Assembly: GCA_910586045.1 (NCBI GenBank)
Contig: CAJUIH010000035.1
Location: 1-26,789 of the forward strand
Direction of reading: 5' to 3'
Length of the DNA: 26,789 nt
DNA from: an uncultured Eubacterium sp.
GTDB lineage: Bacteria; Bacillota; Clostridia; Lachnospirales; Lachnospiraceae
Part shown: one piece after another, positions 1-7,724 of the stretch
Layout: every line of letters begins with the position of its first letter
How positions within the stretch are numbered: position 1 is the first letter of the stretch
Notes under the pieces: model-generated
Seen by the model: only the letters and a program-made list of their open reading frames with translations
Database searches by the model: none
What the model was told of the DNA's origin: nothing
Made by a program: the position numbers and the translations under genes

Positions 1-11
1 CTTCCAACGTC

Positions 12-43
12 GCCACAAGCCAGGCCTGCGTCCCTCATCCGGC
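12..43. repeat. Fragment of dispersed repeat (copy at 24095-24126)
   Basis: These 32 bases match 24095-24126 with two differences (ACAAGCCAGG here, GCAAGCCAGA there). In the other copy the segment lies inside a MITE-like element, so this is probably a broken or diverged copy running in from the left edge. Nothing coding is seen between 44 and 177. Confidence 0.6.
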
Positions 44-177
44 TGGTTTTCTCTGGCTCTGCGTCCCACGCACTATATCGAAATGTAAAACAGCAGATGG
101 ATGGCTGAAAAGATTTTACGAAGCCGTTTTGTGTATTGCGATTACGTATAGGATACCAGTTGTAACGCCTGCAAATA

Positions 178-342
178 CTAGTACATCGATCATTAAATAT
201 CTCATAGTTTCACGCCGGATATTTTTTCGAGAGTGCATGGCAAAAACCGGAGGTGTACCGGGGTACATTGAGGATTTTTGCCATTTGCTATCGGAAAAAT
301 AGACAAGTGAAACTATGAGATATTTAGTGACCGATGTACTAG
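178..342. repeat. Palindromic MITE-like element A
   Basis: The 36-base ends 178-213 and 307-342 are inverted copies of each other with two mismatches, both starting with CTAG at the outer edge. The inner parts (about 214-246 and 276-306) also pair imperfectly, so the element is a long imperfect palindrome with a short GC-rich centre around GTACCGGGGTAC. A solo half copy lies at 10993-11061. It has no transposase and is likely a non-autonomous element or a structured intergenic repeat. A short reading frame inside it (MRYLMIDVL) is a by-product of the repeat. Confidence 0.8.
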
Positions 343-578
343 CTGGGAGAGACGGTTTGCCCGGCTTTCCGGCGGCTTTGGAAGAATGGTTAGAAGCCCT
401 TGGCATTCTGCCCGGTTACCTAAGGGGCGAAGCCAAGCGGCGCCTTTAGCTGCTGGCGTCAGCCAGGGCGAATTAGGCGCCGCGACCGGGGCAGGCCGAT
501 CCGTAAATTGCAGAATGCTTAGGGATTCTTACCATTCTGGAGGGCCGCCGGAAAGCCGGGCAAACCGTCTCTCCCAGC
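342..578. repeat. Palindromic MITE-like element B
   Basis: A perfect 35-base inverted repeat (342-376 against 544-578, outer end GCTGGGAGAG) encloses about 167 bases. Weaker pairing continues inward to about 410 and 510 (TGGTTAGAAGCC against GGGATTCTTACC). Its outer end abuts element A, sharing base 342. A partial copy of one arm is at 24019-24088. No transposase is encoded, and reading frames here are not believed to be genes. Confidence 0.8.
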
Positions 579-582
579 GTCA

Positions 583-626
583 TTAAAAAAGCGCCAAATG
601 GGAACGTTCTCATTCCGATTTGGCGC
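583..626 (-). terminator. Rho-independent terminator of the thrH-ABC-BMP-MPE operon
   Basis: On the minus strand a stem of nine perfect pairs (GCGCCAAAT with ATTTGGCGC, extended by GGAA/TTCC) is followed by TTTTTT at 590-585. It lies 22 bases beyond the metallophosphoesterase stop and only a few bases from the end of repeat B. Confidence 0.85.
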
Positions 627-648
627 CGAATCCTTATCGGCATGAATC

Positions 649-1242
649 TCAAGACACGTCAATCACATACCGCTCATACGCGTTAATCACCGTTGTCTCT
701 CCGTACTGGTCTACCCGTACATAATTCCGTCCATAATTCATATGCACATGCCCGTGGATAAAATACCGCGGGTGATATTTGTCCATCAGTTCATTAAATA
801 CCGCAAATCCATGATGCGGCAGATCTTCTCCGTCGTTCAGCCCTTTTGCGGGCGCATGGGTTAGGAGAATGTCAAACCCCTTGCTGCGCCACAGCGCAAA
901 CTGCAGCTTGCGGATCCGCTGCCGCATCTGCTCTTCCGTATACTGCCAGTCGTCGTTTTTATAACGCATCGAACCGCCCAGGCCCAGGATCCGCAAACCC
1001 TGGCAGATGTAAACACTGTCTTCGATGCAGACACACCCTTCCGGCGGGCGGGTCCGGTATCTGGAATCATGGTTTCCATGTACATACAATACCGGAACAG
1101 AGGTCATGGTTGCAAGAAATGATAAATATTCGGCATTGAGGTCGCCGCAGGAAAGGATCAGGTCGATCCCGTCCAAATCCCCTTTATGATAAAAATCCCA
1201 CAATGCCTTGCTTTCTACATCCGCCAATAGTAATATCCTCAT
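649..1242 (-). CDS. Calcineurin-like metallophosphoesterase
   Basis: A 197-residue soluble metallophosphoesterase. The dinuclear-metal motifs are visible in order: D8 in LLLADVE, GD at 33-34, GNHD at 56-59, H129 in LLTHAP and GHVH at 164-167. The first motif is D-V-E (residues 8-10) where the family usually has D-x-H, so one metal ligand may be altered. There is no signal peptide or membrane segment, so it acts in the cytosol. Its ATG overlaps the stop of the upstream ParB-like/BMP gene by four bases (ATGA), which indicates translational coupling and a shared role. The substrate cannot be read from sequence; phosphodiesterase or nucleotidase activity is possible. It is the last gene of the operon and is followed by a good terminator. 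Confidence 0.9.
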   Translation of the reverse strand: MRILLLADVESKALWDFYHKGDLDGIDLILSCGDLNAEYLSFLATMTSVPVLYVHGNHDSRYRTRPPEGCVCIEDSVYICQGLRILGLGGSMRYKNDDWQYTEEQMRQRIRKLQFALWRSKGFDILLTHAPAKGLNDGEDLPHHGFAVFNELMDKYHPRYFIHGHVHMNYGRNYVRVDQYGETTVINAYERYVIDVS

Positions 1243-3158
1243 TCGAATCCACCCTGCAGCCTTACAAACTCCTGCACTCTCTCCTGAAGTTCATCCAACG
1301 CAGGAATCCCTCCTATGATATTTTCCGCCAGATAATTCATTTTAAAGATATCTTCCGGTTCCAAGTGGTTGCCTGCTTCGTTGATGACGGTTCCGTCCTG
1401 TGCCGTCCATGTGCATTCAAACGGATTGAAGATTCTGCTGCGGATATTTTCTGTCAGCATGTCAACCAGCATTTTCGTACCGTCCGGCAGTTTTTGTGAA
1501 CAGACAACTTCCAACACCCCGGCGGAGATCCCCCACCAGTAATTTAAAGCGCGGTTTTTGTTCTTTTCTACATCTACTTTCCATGTATTTTCCATAATGC
1601 TGCGGATCACTAGCTCGTAGAGTTTTCCCCAATGGCACATGGCAGCCGCGATGTTGTCCACCGACCCGTCCGCATTCCTGCGGTACAGCCCGTATTTACG
1701 CGTCGGATTTTTCGGATTAATCCAGTCTTTTTCGGAAATCAGATGCACGCTGTCCGGAAATACCTTTTTTGCCTCATCTTTCACCGAACTCCAGCGCAGA
1801 TGTACATGAATCCGCGGGTTTACCATCTGCGCGCCGAGCGCAAACGCGTTTGCATTCGTAATGGCGCTGAAAATCGGGGCATCCGCCATATACCCGATAT
1901 CATTCGTTTCCGAAAGCGCCCCGGCTATAATCCCGAGCAGAAATTTGCTTTCATAAATACGGCAGTAATACGTTCGGATCGCCCGGTATTTCGAGTTTGT
2001 AGAGCAGTTTAGGATCTTGATTTCCGGATGCTTTACAGCCGCTTTCGCACTGGCGTTGGTCAACTGCGCGGCGACGGTAAAGATAATCTTATTGCCGTCC
2101 TGGATGGCCAGATCTATAATATCTTCCGAATTATCCGTATATTCCGCATGTTCATAAACCGCCGTCTGCACCTTTTCGCCAAATACCTGCTCCAGGTGCA
2201 TCCGTCCCATTTCATGCGCATAGTTCCAGGCGGAATTGGCGACGGAATTTTCATAAATAAACGCGATTTTCAGCTTCTTTTTCGTATCAATCAGCAGCTT
2301 GTTTTTCAATACCGTCAAACCGCTTGCCGGCTTTTCTTTCTGCTGCGGCTCCAGCAGGATCTTCATTGCTTTATTCTGCGAAATCGTCAGAAACTCATCC
2401 CACATTTTCGTCAGGTTTTCCCGGACCGTATCGCTGTCCGCCGTCATCAGCTCCCACGCCGGGAAAATATCAATATAAGCCAAAAACGCGTCGCCTGTTG
2501 TAATATTGAGCTTATCTCCGCCTTTTGCCTTATATTCTTTGCGGAAATTCAAAAACTCGCTGTGCAGGGACATCCTGCTTTCTTCTGTCCAGCGCTGCCC
2601 CGGCTCATAACCATAATATTTTTTCAGTTTTTTAAAAGATCCCTCCTGTGAGAACCAGATATCATACAGCCTGGTATCGTCATAGAAATCCATAAATTCA
2701 TAATAGATTTTATTTAACGGTTCATCCGTTTTTTTCGGGATGATCCGGGTCACTTTTGCACTTATTGTAACCGCATTCAGACTTTTTAATACACTGACCC
2801 GCTTATTGCCTTCCATCACATAAAACCGGTGCATATATTCATAAACGACAATCGGATCGCGGATTCCTTCCTCAAGCTGCGCATCCTGCAGATTTGCCCA
2901 CTTGTAGGCAAATTCTGTATCCGGATTTAATAACGGCATAAAGTTTTTGGCAAAGGAGTTCTGCCTGCCCGCCGTCTTTGTTCCAACTATAAAATAAAGC
3001 GGGATTTCTACAATACCGATATACCGTTCCCCCGCTGTCTTTTCGTAAGGCAGGAAATCATCCAGTGCTTTCAGATAAGGATATTCCCCCCGGTTCATTG
3101 CGGCGCGGTATGCTTTGTGCGCCAGCTTGTTCGCCGCTTCATATGCTTCCATAGACAT
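1239..3158 (-). CDS. ParB-like plus BMP-family (PnrA-like) domain protein, cytosolic
   Basis: A 639-residue protein without signal peptide, lipobox or membrane segment. Residues about 95-142 (GIRDPIVVYEY...VMEGNKRVSVL) look like the ParB/sulfiredoxin fold: a DPIVV strand and an EGNKR motif where ParB has GERR. Residues about 295-600 resemble the BMP/PnrA periplasmic nucleoside-binding family (WNYAHEMGRMHLEQ, FTVAAQLTNAS, RIYESKFLLGIIAGAL, INAFALG-like NANAFALGAQMVNPR). BMP proteins are normally exported lipoproteins feeding ABC importers, so a cytosolic version with a ParB-like front part suggests a ligand sensor; that is inference. The start is set by GGAGG nine bases before ATG; a second ATG two codons on is too far away. 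It follows the ABC pair by 56 bases and overlaps the phosphoesterase. Confidence 0.8.
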   Translation of the reverse strand: MSMEAYEAANKLAHKAYRAAMNRGEYPYLKALDDFLPYEKTAGERYIGIVEIPLYFIVGTKTAGRQNSFAKNFMPLLNPDTEFAYKWANLQDAQLEEGIRDPIVVYEYMHRFYVMEGNKRVSVLKSLNAVTISAKVTRIIPKKTDEPLNKIYYEFMDFYDDTRLYDIWFSQEGSFKKLKKYYGYEPGQRWTEESRMSLHSEFLNFRKEYKAKGGDKLNITTGDAFLAYIDIFPAWELMTADSDTVRENLTKMWDEFLTISQNKAMKILLEPQQKEKPASGLTVLKNKLLIDTKKKLKIAFIYENSVANSAWNYAHEMGRMHLEQVFGEKVQTAVYEHAEYTDNSEDIIDLAIQDGNKIIFTVAAQLTNASAKAAVKHPEIKILNCSTNSKYRAIRTYYCRIYESKFLLGIIAGALSETNDIGYMADAPIFSAITNANAFALGAQMVNPRIHVHLRWSSVKDEAKKVFPDSVHLISEKDWINPKNPTRKYGLYRRNADGSVDNIAAAMCHWGKLYELVIRSIMENTWKVDVEKNKNRALNYWWGISAGVLEVVCSQKLPDGTKMLVDMLTENIRSRIFNPFECTWTAQDGTVINEAGNHLEPEDIFKMNYLAENIIGGIPALDELQERVQEFVRLQGGFE

Positions 3159-3214
3159 ATTGCGCCACCTCCTTTCTTAACAGATCAAAATCAAATTTCT
3201 ATTTCCTATTTATT

Positions 3215-5149
3215 TCAGCTAACCTGATTGCCTGTATAAAGCTGATAATATTTTCCGCGCTCTTCCATCAGCTTATCATGGTTTCCACGCTCAATGACCC
3301 GCCCTTTTTCCAATACAATAATGCAATCACTGTTGCGTACGGTAGAAAGGCGGTGGGCAATCACAAATGTGGTCCTTCCATGCATCAGCTTATCCATACC
3401 ATCCTGCACGATTTTTTCGGTTCTTGTATCAATAGAACTGGTCGCTTCATCTAAAATCAGCACCGGCGGGTCTGCAATGGCAGCACGCGCGATCGCAAGC
3501 AACTGGCGCTGGCCCTGGCTTAAATTCGCACCGTCCCCGGTCATCATCGTATGGTAGCCGTCCGGCAGGCTGCGGATAAAACCGTCCGCATTTGCCAGCT
3601 TTGCGGCCGCTACCACTTCCCCATCCGAAGCGTCCAGATTGCCGTAACGGATATTTTCCATTACGGATGCCGTAAACAGGTGCGTATCCTGCAGCACAAT
3701 CCCAAGCGAATGCCGCAGGTCATCTTTTTTGATTTTATTAATATTGATGCCGTCGTAACGGATTTTTCCGTCCTGGATATCATAAAAACGGTTAATCAGG
3801 TTTGTGATCGTCGTCTTGCCTGCTCCGGTCGATCCGACAAATGCGATCTTCTGCCCCGGCGTTGCGTATAAATCCACATTATGCAGGACAATTTTTTCCG
3901 GCACATACCCAAAATCCACGTCGTCAAATACAACATCCCCGGTTAACTCCTGATACGTTACGGTGCCTTCCTGTTTATGCGGGTGTTTCCATGCCCACAG
4001 CCCGGTATGCTCGTTCTTTGCCGCTTCCACAATCTGCCCGTTGACTTTTTTCGCATTGACAAGCGTCACATAGCCCGCGTCTGCCTCCGGCTGCTCATCC
4101 AGCAAACGGAAGACACGGTCTGCGCCCGCTACCGCCATAATCACCGCATTAAGCTGCATGCTGACCTGGTTGATCGGCTGGTTGAAACTGCGGTTAAACG
4201 AAAGAAAACTGGCAAGCATCCCGATCGTAAAGCCGCCAAACCCATTCATCGCCAAAATACCGCCCGCAATCGCGCACAATACATAACTGATGTTGCCAAG
4301 CTGCGCGTTTACCGGCATCAGGACATTGGCAAAACGGTTCGCCTGATAGGCGCTCTCAAAAAGCCGGTTGTTTAGTTCCTTAAAATCCTTGATCGATTCT
4401 TCTTCATGGCAGAACACTTTTACCACTTTCTGCCCTTCCATCATTTCCTCGATAAAACCGTTGACCTTACCAAGATCCTGCTGCTGCGCAAGGAAGTATT
4501 TGCTGCTCAGCCCCGCCAGACGCTTCGTCATCACCAGCATGACCGCCACCATAAATAGCGTGAGCGCCGTAAGCGGCAGGTTTAGGTAAATCATACTGCC
4601 CAATACGCTGATAATCGTAATAATACTGGAAAAAAGCTGCGGGATACTCTGGCTGATCATCTGGCGCAGCGTATCCGTATCATTTGTATAAACAGACATA
4701 ATATCCCCATGCGCATGCGTATCAAAATATCGGATCGGCAGACGCTCCATATGCGAAAACAGGTCATTGCGCAGATCGCGCAGCGTACCCTGGCTGACAT
4801 AGATCATAATTTTTGCCTGTGCGTAAGCCGCCACAACACCCAGGCCGTAAAAAAACGCTACCCTGGCTATCGCGCGCAGCAGGCTGCTAAAATCCGCGGA
4901 CCCGCTTTCGAGCAGCGGCTGAATATACCCGTCGATCAATTCCTGCATAAACAGGGTCCCCTGTACATTTGCAAATGCTGTATACACGATACATACCAGG
5001 ACAATGACGACTGCGGCCGCATATTTTTTCATGACATACGCCATCAGACGGCGGATGATCTTTCCTGGGTTTTCCACGCGCGGCCGTTTGCCCATTCTCG
5101 GATGCCCTTTGCGGCCGGGTCCCTGTACCGGTTTTGCTTTTTCTGCCAT
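3215..5149 (-). CDS. ABC exporter, catalytic subunit of a heterodimer
   Basis: A 644-residue half-transporter: a membrane domain of about six segments (from about residue 42 to 345) followed by an ATPase domain. The ATPase has Walker A GSTGAGKTT (439-447), signature LSQGQ (543-547), Walker B VLILDE with catalytic E568, and switch H599 in IAHR. All catalytic residues are present, so this is the active partner of the degenerate subunit encoded just upstream. The ATG overlaps the partner's TGA by one base and has GGAGGTGA in front. The basic N-terminal stretch of about 35 residues (KRPRVENPGK) is longer than usual. It belongs to the multidrug/lipid/peptide exporter class (BmrC/BmrD, TM287/288 type); the substrate is unknown. 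Confidence 0.92.
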   Translation of the reverse strand: MAEKAKPVQGPGRKGHPRMGKRPRVENPGKIIRRLMAYVMKKYAAAVVIVLVCIVYTAFANVQGTLFMQELIDGYIQPLLESGSADFSSLLRAIARVAFFYGLGVVAAYAQAKIMIYVSQGTLRDLRNDLFSHMERLPIRYFDTHAHGDIMSVYTNDTDTLRQMISQSIPQLFSSIITIISVLGSMIYLNLPLTALTLFMVAVMLVMTKRLAGLSSKYFLAQQQDLGKVNGFIEEMMEGQKVVKVFCHEEESIKDFKELNNRLFESAYQANRFANVLMPVNAQLGNISYVLCAIAGGILAMNGFGGFTIGMLASFLSFNRSFNQPINQVSMQLNAVIMAVAGADRVFRLLDEQPEADAGYVTLVNAKKVNGQIVEAAKNEHTGLWAWKHPHKQEGTVTYQELTGDVVFDDVDFGYVPEKIVLHNVDLYATPGQKIAFVGSTGAGKTTITNLINRFYDIQDGKIRYDGININKIKKDDLRHSLGIVLQDTHLFTASVMENIRYGNLDASDGEVVAAAKLANADGFIRSLPDGYHTMMTGDGANLSQGQRQLLAIARAAIADPPVLILDEATSSIDTRTEKIVQDGMDKLMHGRTTFVIAHRLSTVRNSDCIIVLEKGRVIERGNHDKLMEERGKYYQLYTGNQVS

Positions 5150-6966
5150 CAGCCCTCACCTCCATGTTCGTCAAAGTCTCCCCCGCCTCCGGTCTGCGAC
5201 TCGTAGACTTCGCGGTAGATCGCATTGTTTTCCAGCAATTCTTCATGGGTGCCAAATCCATTAACCTTTCCGCGGTCCAGCACGATAATGCGGTCCGCAT
5301 GCTGTACGGAAGAAATCCGCTGCGCAATAATCAGTTTTGTCGTACCTGGGATCTCCTGCGCAAACGCCTTTCGGATTTTGGCGTCCGTCGCCGTATCCAC
5401 AGCGCTTGTAGAATCATCCAGAATCAGTATTTTCGGTTTTTTTAACAGCGCGCGCGCAATACAAAGGCGCTGTTTCTGGCCGCCCGATACATTAGATCCG
5501 CCTTGTTCGATATAAGTATGGTAGCCGTCCGGCATCGCTTCAATAAACTCATCCGCACAGGCCAGCCGGCATGCCCTCTGACATTCCTCATCGCTCGCGT
5601 TCAGATCGCCCCAGCGCAGGTTTTCGTAAATCGTTCCGGAAAACAAGACATTTTTCTGCAGTACGACCGAAACCTCGTTGCGCAGTGTTTCCAGATCGTA
5701 GCTGCGCACATCCTTGCCGCCTACTTTTACGCTGCCGCCCGTTGCATCATACAGACGGCTGACCAGGCTGACCAGGCTGGACTTGGAGCTGCCGGTGCCG
5801 CCGATAATGCCGATCGTCTCGCCGGAACGAATTTCCAGATTGATATCCGAAAGGACAAGGGATCCGCTACCGCCACCCGCTTCCGGATCCGCAGAAACCG
5901 CCTCCTGCCCATGGTTTTCCTGGGAGGCGCCGGAATAGGAAAAGTCCACATGTACAAACGAAATACTGCCGTCCGGCACATTGCCGTCCGGATTTGGTGG
6001 ATTGGACAGCGTGCTTTCCTCCTGCAGCACTTCCGCGATACGCTTTGCGCTGGCAGAACTCATCGTAATCATCACAAAGGCCATCGACAGCATCATCAGG
6101 CTCATTAAAATATTCATACAATAAGTCAACAGGCTCATTAAATCCCCGGTCTGCAAATCCACCGCATTCGATAAAACAATCATTTTTGCCCCCAGCCAGC
6201 TAATCCCCAAGATACAGCTATAAATCGTAATCATCATGGCCGGTGCATTGTACGCGATGATATTTTCCGCTTTTACAAACATCAAATACAAGTTTCCGCA
6301 GGCTTTTTGGAATTTGCCGATTTCATAGTCTTCCCGCACATATGCCTTGACTACCCGAATCGCGGAAATATTTTCCTGCACGCTGGCGTTTAATTCGTCG
6401 TATTTTTCAAACACCGCGCTGAAATACTGATAGGCATTGACCGTAATCAATGCCAGAAATCCGCCGAGCACAAAAACGGCAACCAGATATACGCAGGCCA
6501 GCTTCGGTGAAATGAAAAAAGACATAATCATGGCGATAATCAAAGAAAACGGCGCCCTTACGCACATCCGCAGGATCATTTGATATGCATTCTGCAGATT
6601 CGTCACATCCGTAGTAAGCCTGGTCACAAGTCCGGCTGTCGAAAATTTGTCGATATTTGCAAAAGAATAATTCTGAATATTGACAAACATCCCCTCACGG
6701 AGATTTTTCGCAAATCCGGCGGAAGCACGCGCGCCGTATTTTCCGCCCATGACGCCTGCAAACAAACCGATAAAAGCCGCGACAATCATCAAGGCCCCCA
6801 TCATATAAATATGGCGGATATCACTTTTTTCAACCCCGTCGTCTATAATCGAAGCCATCAAAAGCGGAATGACCATTTCCATGACCACCTCCAGAATCAT
6901 ATACACCGGCGTCATCAGGGAGTCTTTTTTAAATTCCCTGATATAAGAACTTAGTGTTTTCAGCAA
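5149..6966 (-). CDS. ABC exporter, degenerate subunit of a heterodimer
   Basis: A 605-residue half-transporter with an N-terminal six-segment membrane domain and a C-terminal ATPase. Three catalytic positions deviate: Walker A is GGTGSSKSS (389-397, Ser for the usual second-to-last Gly), Walker B ends in D517-D518 instead of D-E, and the switch His is Q549 (IAQR). The signature VSGGQ (493-497) is intact. This is the pattern of the degenerate chain in heterodimeric exporters of the TM287/288 kind, where one ATP site binds but hardly hydrolyses. The start is TTG at 6964-6966, ten bases after AAGGAG; no ATG fits the site. A Gly/Ser/Glu-rich insert (about 345-368) lies at the start of the ATPase domain. 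It is coupled to the downstream catalytic subunit. Confidence 0.92.
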   Translation of the reverse strand: MLKTLSSYIREFKKDSLMTPVYMILEVVMEMVIPLLMASIIDDGVEKSDIRHIYMMGALMIVAAFIGLFAGVMGGKYGARASAGFAKNLREGMFVNIQNYSFANIDKFSTAGLVTRLTTDVTNLQNAYQMILRMCVRAPFSLIIAMIMSFFISPKLACVYLVAVFVLGGFLALITVNAYQYFSAVFEKYDELNASVQENISAIRVVKAYVREDYEIGKFQKACGNLYLMFVKAENIIAYNAPAMMITIYSCILGISWLGAKMIVLSNAVDLQTGDLMSLLTYCMNILMSLMMLSMAFVMITMSSASAKRIAEVLQEESTLSNPPNPDGNVPDGSISFVHVDFSYSGASQENHGQEAVSADPEAGGGSGSLVLSDINLEIRSGETIGIIGGTGSSKSSLVSLVSRLYDATGGSVKVGGKDVRSYDLETLRNEVSVVLQKNVLFSGTIYENLRWGDLNASDEECQRACRLACADEFIEAMPDGYHTYIEQGGSNVSGGQKQRLCIARALLKKPKILILDDSTSAVDTATDAKIRKAFAQEIPGTTKLIIAQRISSVQHADRIIVLDRGKVNGFGTHEELLENNAIYREVYESQTGGGGDFDEHGGEG

Positions 6967-7044
6967 TTCAGAATCACTCCTTTCTTCCTTATTATAGTAA
7001 CGTCCTATGGCATATCCAAAGGCCGGCTGCTTTCGGACACGCTG

Positions 7045-7650
7045 CTACGCTTTTAGAACCGCTTTGATTGCGCCAAGCAGCTCGTCATACGTCTCAAATG
7101 CCGGAAGCTGCGGGTAATCCGCCTTGATCTGTTCGGTACTGCGGAACAAAAAACCCGCCTTGCCCTCCAGGATCATGCCAAGGTCATTATAGCTGTCCCC
7201 CGCCGCAATAACGTCGTACCCGATGGACTGCAGCGCCTTTACCGTTGTATACTTTGATTTTTCCACACGCATGCGAAAACCTGTAATTTCCCCATCCCGC
7301 GCGGCCTCTAAGGTATTGCAGAAAATCGTCGGCCAGCCCAGTTTTTCCATCAGCGGTTTCGCAAACTGCTCAAAGGTATCGCTGATAATAATCACCTGTG
7401 TAAGGGAACGCAGTTCATCCAAAAACTCTTTCGCGCCAGGCATCGGGTCTATCGCGGCAATCGTTTCCTGGATCTGTGTCAATCCCAGTCCATGTTCTTT
7501 TAAAATCCGCAGCCTGCCTTCCATTAATTTACGATAATCCGGCTCATCCCTTGTCGTTTTTTTCAGTTCTTCGATTCCGGTTTCTTCTGCAAAGGCAATC
7601 CATATTTCCGGTACCAGTACGCCTTCCAAATCCAAACATGTGATATCCAT
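7045..7650 (-). CDS. thrH: ThrH-like phosphoserine phosphatase / homoserine phosphotransferase
   Basis: A HAD-superfamily enzyme of 201 residues that closely resembles ThrH. It begins MDITCLDLEGVLVPEIW, where the HAD motif I is D7-L-E9, and carries motif II around ISDT, a lysine in EKSKYTTVKAL and motif IV GDSYND. Known ThrH proteins move phosphate from phosphoserine to homoserine or water, which links serine and threonine metabolism. I place the start at the ATG at 7648-7650, because GGAGGTAGG lies directly before it; an in-frame ATG five codons earlier would put that ribosome site inside the gene. It is the first gene of the proposed operon, 78 bases before the ABC exporter. The exporter context does not obviously match amino acid metabolism, so the joint transcription is inferred from spacing only. 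Confidence 0.88.
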   Translation of the reverse strand: MDITCLDLEGVLVPEIWIAFAEETGIEELKKTTRDEPDYRKLMEGRLRILKEHGLGLTQIQETIAAIDPMPGAKEFLDELRSLTQVIIISDTFEQFAKPLMEKLGWPTIFCNTLEAARDGEITGFRMRVEKSKYTTVKALQSIGYDVIAAGDSYNDLGMILEGKAGFLFRSTEQIKADYPQLPAFETYDELLGAIKAVLKA

Positions 7651-7691
7651 TTTTCCTACCTCCATTTTTTTACAATTCTCTTATGTTTTGT

Positions 7692-7719
7692 ATTTTAACA
7701 TAAATAAAAAGATACGCAA
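7692..7719 (-). promoter_or_regulatory. Promoter for thrH operon
   Basis: On the minus strand TTGCGT (7719-7714), a 16-base spacer and TAAAAT (7697-7692) preceded by an extended TGT. It lies just past the stop of the penicillin-binding protein gene and 41 bases before the thrH ATG. Confidence 0.6.
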
Positions 7720-7724
7720 GCAAT

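Noticed and set aside
116..406. 96-codon minus-strand frame containing MRYLMIDVL
   Set aside because: It lies entirely across repeats A and B; the same peptide arises in the half copy at 11 kb. It has no ribosome site and is explained by the repeat.
386..586. 66-codon plus-strand frame
   Set aside because: Contained in the palindromic repeat B with no ribosome site.
7651..7665. Longer thrH start (five extra codons)
   Set aside because: The strong GGAGGTAGG would be inside the coding region; the shorter form has correct spacing and matches the family start.
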